A stretch of 64,000 nucleotides of DNA, taken from Viridothelium virens. Lineage: Eukaryota; Ascomycota; Dothideomycetes; Trypetheliales; Trypetheliaceae. Made by a program: the position numbers and the translations under genes. The notes beneath the pieces are model-generated. The model searched no databases, was not told the origin of the DNA, and worked only from the letters and a program-made list of their open reading frames with translations. Numbering within the stretch: the first letter of the stretch is position 1; every line of letters starts with the position of its first letter. The stretch spans positions 1 to 64,000 of the forward strand of contig ML991871.1 of the NCBI GenBank assembly GCA_010094025.1, written 5' to 3'. This document shows positions 55,989 to 64,000 of the stretch, one piece after another.

Positions 55989-57922
55989 ATGGCAATGCTC
56001 AGTCCAATGCCAAGCTTCTCTGACTTCGACGGAACCCATTATGCAGCTGCTGACCAACCCGAGGATGTGATTTCACCTGTAGAGCCAAAGGATTTGGAAA
56101 GAAGTGTCACGACCGACTCTGAGACAGGCCCCGAACAAGATCAACAAGAAGCTTCCTCATCCATCGTTGAGACGCCTCCTGGATATGAAGGTTACCCACG
56201 TCCAAGATCTGACAATGTGCCTCTGTTGCCGCATGCCGCGGAAAATTCACAGCTTCTGCAGGAGCTCGCACAAGCGGGCCCTACAAGAGAGTCTCTCATG
56301 TGCGACGATGCGAATGATGCTGCGCTCATGAGGCAAGCAGTATCAACATTTCTAGCTCTCTCGGAAAGATCTCCGCACCCAGTGACGACACTGCAGGCAC
56401 CCTTGCCACGGGACGACAAACCCGCTGACACAATTCGTCGAGATGATACTTTGGTCAGGGTTCTTTCCAGGAGATAGAATGGTAAGAAATCAATATGGCT
56501 GACCGACACTAGATTTTACCAAGGGCCAGATATAGCCAAACAACAAAACCAGCCAATCCAGCACAAGTCAATGCTAGGGCAACTTCTGTGTCTCAACAAG
56601 AAGCCGACAGCTCTAGTCTATATGCGGACGAGGGGCAATACTCATATATGCTACAAGATCCCCATGACCAATCGAGTTACTTGGAGAAAGAGACGATGCT
56701 TCCAGGTAGAGACAAGCCCGAACGCATGTCAAACGAGGGTCAAGACGATCCCAGACAGCCATTACCGGAGGCTCAAGACGATCTCGACCGTCCCGCGCTT
56801 GAGGATCTCTCCGCTCGTAAAAGTCTCGAAAGCCCTTCCAACGAGGGTCAACGCTACCACGAACGCTCATCCGATTGGGTTCCGGAGACGGTACAAGTAG
56901 AGCGCACAAGCAGCAAAGCTACAAAAAAGGAATTCGACCACCCGACTGTGAAGCTCAGCGTACAAATGAGTGATGATTCCAGCGAGGCGATCGTAGCCTG
57001 CCAAACCACAGAATCTCAGGAGAGAATCGCCTCGAATGGCACTGCTAAGTCCATTTTTGGATCACCGACGCCTCCTGTAGAGACGCAGTCGGGAGATGTT
57101 CAGACTCACGTCGACAGTTCCAGTCTTGAACCTCAAGCACGAAGTGCAGAGACGCCTCTGCAAAATTCTGAGCCCCCAGAGAGTTTGCACGACATATCAA
57201 TCCGTCGATGGATAGAGCAGACGGCAAAGGAATCGTCGAACGCAACAGCATGTGAAGACTCTCCCTCTCAATCCGCAGCCCAAGCTACCTCAACAGCTCC
57301 AGATCGATCATCCGCCTTACCACGAACAGCCGACGTCAACTCTGCCGAGCGTCCAAGTTCAGGCCCCAGCGAATCAGCAACTGTCGTCCGGAATACGTCT
57401 GCAATGCAGAGTCCGAGGGTGGCGCAAGAGATTACGAGAGAACAAACGACTCGAGCTCCGAGCCCGAGCGCTGGAGCCCCTCCTAGCCAGCGTCGAGATG
57501 GTGAGATGCCTAATCAAGGCGGCAAAAGGTCATCCAGCGAAACGATACGGGGAGTCCAGGTTCCGGGTCAGCCCTACGCTGTCGTCGGCCAGGGCAGTAC
57601 ACAAGCGACTGCGGCAGGACGGTCAGCTCGAAACTCCAGGCTTGGGTGGGCGCAGAGGCTGGCACATCCATTTGGCGGTGCGGGAGGGGGAAGCAATCAA
57701 GAAGGAGGTGGTGCTAGTCAGGGCAATACCGGCGACGAAGGGCCAGATACGCTGTCATGCTGCCAGCGGTTTTTTTCATGCATTTCGGGGCCTTTCAAAG
57801 CATGCTTGGGTTGCTTACCTCACTTCGGTGATGGCTTTCTTTGGTGCATCGATAAAGCACACCGTTTAGTCGACCCGGAGGTATGGGCAGCCATTCGTGA
57901 GGAGTGGTCTCCCATGGCATAG
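55989..57922 (+). CDS. Disordered unknown protein with conserved-looking Cys-rich C-terminus
   Basis: Two exons by my model, 55989-56459 and 56513-57922, 626 residues. The 53-nt intron removes an in-frame TAG and joins VRVL-frame sequence in phase 0; an alternative donor six bases upstream (TTG/GTCAGG) also keeps frame. Most of the protein is Ser/Glu/Pro/Gln-rich and disordered, with a PPGYEGYPRPRSD stretch in exon 1. The last about 60 residues differ: LSCCQRFFSCISGPFKACLG and CLPHFGDGFLWCIDKAHRLV, then DPEVWAAIREEWSPM. Six cysteines with flanking aromatic residues suggest an amphipathic, possibly palmitoylated membrane-associated segment; this is inference. No enzyme or DNA-binding motif is visible. 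I do not recognise the family. Confidence 0.65.
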
Positions 57923-58067
57923 CAAGGATGGGTTGGACAGTGCTTTGTCAAAATTGGGCGCGACGCTATTGAGAGGCATTGGATTTCTAAAGCGCCTTTA
58001 TTCTCAGGTCTCTTCCCATAGTCTGATTTTCTCTCATTTTGGAAAGTTGTTGAGCTGATGGCTTTTG

Positions 58068-59126
58068 TCATGCATTCTTTCGGGCGTCGTTTCCCGCTAA
58101 TGGATAATAAGTACCACCAAATTCCAAAGCAGCTTTCTCAAATCTCTCTTCGCAAACCCTTTCCCATCTACCGATTCCTAACCATGAGAGCCAGCCCCTT
58201 CTTCGCCACACTTTGACAGTAGCTTGGGCAGCCAGGCTCTGGGCAAGGTAATTCTCCCGATGACCATCGTGGAATGGAGCGCTCAAACTAAAGAAAGTGC
58301 CTTTCGGAGCTTGCGCTGTAATAGCAATCCTGTAGTTCCATCCATAGATCTCGAGTTCGAAAAATCGATCCGTCCAGTCCCTATGCAACCGCATGAACGG
58401 CGATAGCTTCATTGCTGAGAGTGCAAATGGTGGGCGAAAAGTTAAATTTAGCCCACATCTGGAGTTGCGGTATCCCACCAAGTAAGCTTCCATTCCTAGA
58501 ACTTTGCCTCCAGCAAGGCAGACACCGTGATGAGCAGAAGTGGCATCCCAGGCTTGCACCCACATGTGAGCCGAGGGGAACGAATGTGCCCAGTTTTTCT
58601 CCTCATGGACGGTCGCCTCGCCCTTCCTATCAGACACGGGCAAGGAAGCCGTCCCTGGAAAGTCAAGCTCGTACTCAGCGATAGAGCCCAGTGAGTGGAC
58701 GTGCCAGTGAAGGGGAAGTGGGAGGTAAACTAGGAGACCCTCTGGGGTAGACGCAAAACCAGACCAGGCTTGGGGTCCGGAAGTCTTGGCCTGCAAGACG
58801 CATTGTTGGTGTCTGAAGGTATATTCCGTTGTAGAAGCATCGGGACACCTCATCACTCCCACTCCAGGAACGCGAATTTCGAATGCATTGTTAGAAGCAT
58901 AGGGAATGCGCTGAATGTCATCCACCCACAGCTCATGTTGGATGACATTTTGGCTGTCTGCAGGCACGTATGTAAACGACAACTGATGCCGATTTTTTGC
59001 AGCTTTGGGAACTGAACATACGATGACTATGAGGGAAGCGCCAGAGGGTAGAGTGAACTTAGAATAATAACCCTCAAAGACAGCATGAAGATGGGGTGCA
59101 TGATGTCTCATGCCATGAGCAGACAT
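58068..59126 (-). CDS. Tocopherol-cyclase-like beta-barrel protein
   Basis: Single exon, 352 residues, start MSAHGMRHHAPHLHAVFEGY. The opening HAPH..FEGYYSKF, with a nearby SGASLIVIVCSV strand, resembles the tocopherol cyclase / lipocalin-like family, whose members begin HTPH..FEGWYFK. The centre has repeated beta-strand blocks with WHVHSLGSIAEYELD, KNWAHSFPSAHMWVQAWDA (a KNWG-like motif of the family), GGKVLGMEAYLVGYRNSRC and ALEFGGTYYP near the end. Fungi do not make tocopherol, so the fungal relatives probably bind or modify another hydrophobic molecule. No membrane segment or signal peptide is seen. The family call is moderate: the motif order fits, but I cannot run a profile search. Confidence 0.65.
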   Translation of the reverse strand: MSAHGMRHHAPHLHAVFEGYYSKFTLPSGASLIVIVCSVPKAAKNRHQLSFTYVPADSQNVIQHELWVDDIQRIPYASNNAFEIRVPGVGVMRCPDASTTEYTFRHQQCVLQAKTSGPQAWSGFASTPEGLLVYLPLPLHWHVHSLGSIAEYELDFPGTASLPVSDRKGEATVHEEKNWAHSFPSAHMWVQAWDATSAHHGVCLAGGKVLGMEAYLVGYRNSRCGLNLTFRPPFALSAMKLSPFMRLHRDWTDRFFELEIYGWNYRIAITAQAPKGTFFSLSAPFHDGHRENYLAQSLAAQATVKVWRRRGWLSWLGIGRWERVCEERFEKAALEFGGTYYPLAGNDARKNA

Positions 59127-60371
59127 TCAGCAGCTATTGCACAAATACATCGACAAATGTATAAATTGGCTGAAGAGATCTCCACTGCCTAAATGTTAGC
59201 AGTGCAGCCGAGATTGAACGTCGACGAGAGCGAGAGGCTCTTTAAGACAAGGTTTTACCTTGGCAGTGGTTGACAATCGATGACGTTACGTTTGGTCACT
59301 CGTGGAGCAAAAACCTCCTCCCTCTTCATTCCATCGCCATCCCCTTCAACCTCCGAGCATCATCGACTAATGTCAAGCGGGTCCGTCAAAAAAGCTGTGC
59401 GCGACTAATGGAACGATGCATGCACTGCAGTTGGAGAGCGGCATGAGGGCACAGAGGGGCACAACTTGGCCGAAAAAGAAATGCCGCACCGCCAAGCTTC
59501 CTCCAACAGCACAACGGTTCTCTATCATGCACGCAAAGACGTTCCTTTTTCCAGCATCGAACGAGAATGATTTCATCAATTATGCACCTTTGTTCTCCAC
59601 CTCTTCTGATCGAATCGTTCCGTAAGTTTGATCCCATTTCATCAAAATGGCGCTTTGGCACAGCCGCGATATGGCGAGGGAGGAAATATTGGTGGCAGTG
59701 CAGTCACTCAACTACGACGTCATTGGGCGAAGCTCCAGACCGATCGGTTTTATTCGCGCTATAACGACTCGACGCTGCACTCAGGTGTGAGAGGCTGTCG
59801 GTATTACAAAGATTTGGTTTTATTTCCAACACTACCTGTGCCCCTCGTTACCGGCCCCCACACCATAAGACTGGACTACTCTCTAGAGGTAAGCGTGGTA
59901 TTGAATCTGATGTTTTTAGTTTAATTCGAGATCCAAAACGGTAAGAACATTACGTCTGATACAAGTTGCAGCCTGATACACATCAGCTAAATATATTCAA
60001 TCCCTGCTTCGTATAATCTTCGCGGTATGCAGACAACGTATCGGTCAACCTCGACTCTACGTAATCCACAACTGTGCCTTCCTCGAGCGGTTCTGAGGGC
60101 TCACCGTAGGCTGCGCCGCAGCGTACATTTCAACTCAAGGATTCCCACCCTCGAGCAGCCTTTAGAATGGCCTCCTCTGGTGGCTTCCAATCGTTGCGTA
60201 CATACCGTCTCATATTTCAGAAGCAAAAAGTTCTGAGAGGGGACTCTTGCAATCATTCTCCCTCTTTGCAGTATTACCTTGTATTACTCCCCACGTGCCT
60301 GAGTGTAGGGCATCAGCTTGGGCGAAATCCTCGCCTCGCTGACAACTACCATTTGCTCAGAAGGAGTAAAC
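59127..60371. other. Divergent intergenic region
   Basis: 1.2 kb between the tocopherol-cyclase-like gene (minus) and the multi-finger regulator (plus). A 49-codon frame from ATG 59646 was seen but has no supporting feature. Confidence 0.5.
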
Positions 60372-63300
60372 ATGTGTCTGTTGGATTCATCACGCGGAAA
60401 CAGTTCCGAGGCTGAGCTACAGCCGAATGTCTCCGGGCAGATCTTCGAATTCAAGCGACCTAACCTACCATACTCATCCGTAGCATGCACCAAAGAACCA
60501 GACCTGTCCAACTTGAATGACTCGGCAAGCGATCAGAATTCGGAACAATTTTCTCGACAAACTGCCACCAAGCCCGAATCACCTAGCTTGACTTGCAGCG
60601 AATGCCACAAGTCTTTCAGACGCCCTTGCGATCTGACCAAGCACAAAAAGACCCACTCAAGGTCTTGGAAGTGTCCTCATGTTGACTGCAGGTATTCTGA
60701 GCTTGGCTGGCCCACTGAGAAGGAACTTAATCGTCATGTTAACGACAAGCATTCAAGAGCTCCGACACTCTACCGTTGCAAATTCGTACCATGCCCTTAT
60801 TCATCTAAACGCGAGAGTAACTGCAAGCAGCACATGGAGAAGGCTCACGGTTGGACATATATACGTTCCAAGTCAAATAGTTCCAAGAGTGGTCCAAAAG
60901 AACCCGGCAATCGTCTTTCTACCCCGGGTTCAGAAAGCCGAGCCTCATCAAGAAGCCGCACTCCCTTGACACCGCTTCTGCCAACAGAATATCCTAATGT
61001 CATTCTGACCCCGGCTTCAATGGCTCCTGATTCAGGGGCGTCAACTTCAGACCTGTCTCACGCGAATATCGGTCTTTCGTTCCAGCCGCAAGGGCTCTTG
61101 ATTGACACAAGTTCTGACAATAACTGGCTATATCCTACTGCAAGCTCCCCCTTGGAGCAAGAGCCGACCGGAGAAATGAACACCGAGCAGGATTTTGTCC
61201 TTTTCTCTACTGAGAAGCCCCACACTGAAGGGTGCCGTACGCCTACACCATCGAACACAGCCGAAGGAGACACAACTGAATTGAACAAAGGTGGCGTATC
61301 CTCATTACCTACGTCTTCCCCTTCTAAGCCCACAGCGTTTTGGAGGGAACAGTTCAAGTCTCGAAAGCGCACCAAGACTGGCTGCTTGACTTGCAGAAAG
61401 CGCCGTTTAAAATGTGACGAGGAGCGCCCGCAATGCAAGAATTGTTTCAAGAGTAAACGAGCTTGTGAGGGCTACAACCACGGCATAATCTTCAAGTCTG
61501 GAAATCTCGATATGCGATGTCCATACGATCAAGATGCGTCACCTTGGATATCATCTTGGATGGTAGACACTTACACTCCGTCGACAAGTAATCTTTCACC
61601 GTGGATGTCTACTGACTGCGATTCCTCCGGCTACAATCTGTCAGCTGATACAGTCTCCATCGTGGACAGCGCTTATATGTCTGCCGCGGGATCAACTTCA
61701 TCAACGGTTCATCCTACTCCAGAAGGGCTTATTCTCAAGTCATATGAACCTCATTTTGATCTGTTGCAAGAGAGTCTTCCGAGTCTGGGAGATTTCATGG
61801 GGGACTTCCAGCAGGACACCAACCCATTGAAAAAGCGAAAGCTTGAAGAAGGCGCAGCTGAGATCGATCCACTCAAATCATTGCCAGGTTCCGACAATGC
61901 AAAAGTCCGCTTGCTTCCCCCAGCAACAGAATCTGAAATGATGGTCGGCTTTCAGAGTTTAGAGACAGTCTCGGCGGAGACCGGCAGGCAAACCAGTAAG
62001 CCGGCTGAGCGGGCAAGGCGGCAAAGGATTAACTCAACACTGCAGCAAATTGAGACTCTGCTCCCCGCTAAGGACTTATTTGAAGACGTCAATGCGGGCC
62101 ACTCTGATAGCGGCTACGAAACCTCCATAGCTAGCGGAAAGGTCGGACATGCAAGTCATGCTACCTCCAATTTCCAGCCTTCACAGCAGGAGATTGAAGG
62201 AATTGCGGAAAGAGACCTCAACTCTACGCATGGGTGCAAAGGCAATGTTTCTGTGGATATTGCTGCAAGTCCTGACACAAACTTTTCTGGTGATAGCGAA
62301 GCATCAGGTTTATCTGAGGAGTCTGATACATCTATGGATCTGGACTGGACCGGACATATCCTTGACTCACTAAGAGCTCCGGCAGTAGCTCGGTTGCTAG
62401 CTCGTCTCTTTTCTGGTCAAAGAGCGGGCCTTCGAACATGTCATGGAGGTGGACAACAGGGTGGCAGCGGCAACAGAGCATCATCAGGCGGTAGTCCTCG
62501 AAGCAACGGCCTCTCATCTAAGCACTCCAAGCTTCCACAAAAGCGAAAAGCCGACGATTATGAGCAGAATGACAAGGATGAGGAAGAGGATAGTGCTCGC
62601 ATTCGGCCACCTACGAAGAAGGAGGATCAAGGGCCTGAAAAACTGCTTGCATGCCCGTTTTGCAAGCTTAAGCCGAGGAAATACCGGAGTTGCTACAAGT
62701 ACACATTGAGAGATATCTCACGTGTTAAGCAGCATTTACGTCGCTGCCATGGCATACCCAAGTACTGTCCAAGCTGTTATAGCACTTTTGGCACAGAAAA
62801 AGCTCGTGATGATCACATTCGAAGTCGTAACTGCCAAAATGCTCCTCCTGTGGACTTCGAATGCGTGAGTGAGGAGCAGCGGAAGCTTCTTGAACAGAGG
62901 GTATCGAAGAGCAAAAGCACTGTCGAAAACTGGTACACCATCTTCGAGATCCTATTTCCAGGAACTCCTCGACCCAGTACTCCATACGTCGAGGGGGTTT
63001 TGTCCGAACAGCTCTGCGAGTTCCAGGATTTCACTTCGATTGAAGGCCCTCAGATCGTGAACGACCTAATTCAAGCTCGGATTCCTCCTCCTCTACGGCC
63101 TCAAGAATACGAGGTTTCGGCTTTCGTACATACCTTGTTCCAAGACGGTGTGACCGCTCTGCTGGAAAGGTGGGAGACAAGCCGAGCTGGGGGCCCCTCC
63201 AACGAACGCAGCTTAACTTCTGCAACCAACTCCGAGGCCTCTCCAGAACTAGCTCGAATGCCCTTACCTCAACCGGACCAGTCGAATCCAGCGGCCAATT

Positions 63301-63686
63301 TTCAATACGCTCCGCAACAGATAGACACACAAAATGCTGAAGGCTCACGAAATCGATCACGTCGCGAACCAGAGTTGCATGCTAACAATCAAGGCTTCAA
63401 TGCCGACCAACCTACACCAGTCAATCTGAATCCAGATCCATCTTCGCTACCGCCACCCCTAACAGCTCCTCGGATGGTCCCAAACCTTTCGAACGGTTCG
63501 TGGCAGCCCCAAACGCCTGATTCGGGCTACCGTAGCGGAAGCTCTGGAAATGCGGCAGCTGGATCTTCGAGAGTCCCTATCCCGACCTCATCACCTTTTA
63601 TGGGGTATATTGATAGGGCTCTTGACGAACTTTTGGGCGCGGACGACTTCGATCCCACGCTGTTGTGGCCAGCCCCTCGGGAGTAA
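60372..63686 (+). CDS. Large zinc regulator: C2H2 fingers + Zn2Cys6 cluster + C-terminal finger domain
   Basis: Single exon, 1104 residues from ATG 60372 ([16 protein letters not shown]). Residues about 74-160 hold three C2H2-type fingers: [41 protein letters not shown], and [21 protein letters not shown]. At about 332-370 lies a Zn2Cys6 binuclear cluster: [20 protein letters not shown] then [16 protein letters not shown], with all six cysteines. Around 544-565 is a basic-helix stretch [20 protein letters not shown]. At about 758-820 is a third finger unit: [51 protein letters not shown], which is common in fungi as a separate protein family. The linkers are Ser/Pro-rich. Combining these DNA-binding modules in one uninterrupted frame is unusual. 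Likely a nuclear transcription regulator; target unknown. Confidence 0.88.
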   Translation: MCLLDSSRGNSSEAELQPNVSGQIFEFKRPNLPYSSVACTKEPDLSNLNDSASDQNSEQFSRQTATKPESPSLTCSECHKSFRRPCDLTKHKKTHSRSWKCPHVDCRYSELGWPTEKELNRHVNDKHSRAPTLYRCKFVPCPYSSKRESNCKQHMEKAHGWTYIRSKSNSSKSGPKEPGNRLSTPGSESRASSRSRTPLTPLLPTEYPNVILTPASMAPDSGASTSDLSHANIGLSFQPQGLLIDTSSDNNWLYPTASSPLEQEPTGEMNTEQDFVLFSTEKPHTEGCRTPTPSNTAEGDTTELNKGGVSSLPTSSPSKPTAFWREQFKSRKRTKTGCLTCRKRRLKCDEERPQCKNCFKSKRACEGYNHGIIFKSGNLDMRCPYDQDASPWISSWMVDTYTPSTSNLSPWMSTDCDSSGYNLSADTVSIVDSAYMSAAGSTSSTVHPTPEGLILKSYEPHFDLLQESLPSLGDFMGDFQQDTNPLKKRKLEEGAAEIDPLKSLPGSDNAKVRLLPPATESEMMVGFQSLETVSAETGRQTSKPAERARRQRINSTLQQIETLLPAKDLFEDVNAGHSDSGYETSIASGKVGHASHATSNFQPSQQEIEGIAERDLNSTHGCKGNVSVDIAASPDTNFSGDSEASGLSEESDTSMDLDWTGHILDSLRAPAVARLLARLFSGQRAGLRTCHGGGQQGGSGNRASSGGSPRSNGLSSKHSKLPQKRKADDYEQNDKDEEEDSARIRPPTKKEDQGPEKLLACPFCKLKPRKYRSCYKYTLRDISRVKQHLRRCHGIPKYCPSCYSTFGTEKARDDHIRSRNCQNAPPVDFECVSEEQRKLLEQRVSKSKSTVENWYTIFEILFPGTPRPSTPYVEGVLSEQLCEFQDFTSIEGPQIVNDLIQARIPPPLRPQEYEVSAFVHTLFQDGVTALLERWETSRAGGPSNERSLTSATNSEASPELARMPLPQPDQSNPAANFQYAPQQIDTQNAEGSRNRSRREPELHANNQGFNADQPTPVNLNPDPSSLPPPLTAPRMVPNLSNGSWQPQTPDSGYRSGSSGNAAAGSSRVPIPTSSPFMGYIDRALDELLGADDFDPTLLWPAPRE

Positions 63687-64000
63687 ACCACATGGTTCTA
63701 AGACCGTGGATTTCTTTGAAAAAGAAAAGAAGTCGCGGCTGAAGTGTTTTCTGAGCGACTGAGCTGGTATCTGAGTACCTTTAAATTAATTCGACAGGAA
63801 TTTTGGCAGACAGGACGACGATTTCATCTCCAATCTCTTAGATTTCTCGAACAATACTCATTATAAATGTTGGGGCAACCCTCGGAAAAAAAATTTTGGA
63901 AAATAGGACAAATGTAAATAACAAAACGCTGTGCTTGTATCTGTCCTTCCCCTCTCATGGCGGAGCAGAAGATTCAGGATGGAGTTACGGTACATTGATC
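63687..64000. other. 3' flank of the multi-finger regulator
   Basis: 314 bases to the right edge; A-rich stretches that may serve polyadenylation. No gene recognised. Confidence 0.5.

Noticed and set aside
59646-59795. 49-codon frame MALWHSRDMAREEILVAVQS...
   Set aside because: Short, no supporting splice partner that extends it into a recognisable protein.
1-64000. tRNA genes, rRNA, CRISPR or transposon ends
   Set aside because: Scanning for B-box-like GGTTCGANTCC, long direct or inverted repeats and transposase or reverse-transcriptase motifs by eye gave nothing I can support; a tRNAscan and repeat search would be needed to exclude them fully.

Overview
The window is nuclear DNA of a filamentous ascomycete (Pezizomycotina). 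The gene set fits a Eurotiomycete or a related class, but the class is not proven from the sequence. Evidence: compact genes on both strands with many short introns (mostly 46-70 nt, GT..AG, some with CTAAC/CTGAT-like branch sites), a COT1/NDR kinase, a fungal rhodopsin-like 7TM protein, a full-length SCAP with WD repeats, a Zn2Cys6 regulator and a GPI-type cysteine-rich wall protein. I saw no rRNA, no convincing tRNA, no CRISPR array and no recognisable transposon. Gene models below are my own splice reconstructions. In every multi-exon model the exon lengths sum to a multiple of three. ||| Layout, left to right. 1-5.7 kb: mitochondrial ribosomal protein uL10m/MRPL11 (minus, cut by the left edge), a small antibiotic-monooxygenase-fold enzyme (+), a small acidic-tailed unknown protein (minus), and RNA polymerase subunit RPB12 (+). 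6.8-13.8 kb: COT1/Cbk1-type NDR kinase and a 1055-residue coiled-coil protein (both minus). 14.9-22.3 kb: an NTF2/SnoaL-fold protein, a five-exon rhodopsin-like membrane protein and a three-LIM paxillin-like protein (all minus). 23.2-27.7 kb: an MFS monocarboxylate-type transporter with an unusual N-terminal nonapeptide repeat (+), a 72-residue possible COX7a-like protein (minus) and ESCRT-II subunit VPS25 (minus). 28.7-34.6 kb: a homeodomain regulator with a 2.5-kb upstream gap, and a glycerol-phosphatase-like HAD phosphatase (minus). 35.0-42.4 kb: NUG1-type circularly permuted GTPase (+), P5C dehydrogenase (+), retromer VPS26 (minus) and gluconokinase (+). 44.7-54.5 kb: SCAP (+), a hexose-type sugar transporter (minus), a secreted cysteine/serine-threonine-rich protein (minus) and branched-chain 2-oxoacid dehydrogenase E2 (+). 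55.1-63.7 kb: a small zinc-motif protein and a disordered protein with a Cys-rich tail (both +), a tocopherol-cyclase-like protein (minus), and an 1104-residue regulator carrying C2H2 fingers, a Zn2Cys6 cluster and a third C-terminal finger domain (+). ||| The genes are mostly unrelated housekeeping and signalling genes rather than one pathway; there is no biosynthetic cluster. Loose functional groups are endosomal trafficking (VPS25 ESCRT-II, VPS26 retromer), mitochondrial function (MRPL11, P5C dehydrogenase, BCKDH E2), polarity and morphogenesis (COT1 kinase, paxillin-like LIM protein, long coiled-coil protein), sterol sensing (SCAP) and transcription (RPB12, homeodomain protein, multi-finger regulator). 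||| The items most worth a second look are the multi-domain zinc regulator at the right end, the seven-copy LRD repeat on the transporter N terminus, the out-of-frame conserved N-terminal motif in the sugar transporter, small genes recoverable only by splicing, and sharp GC-rich islands at the 3' ends of several genes.
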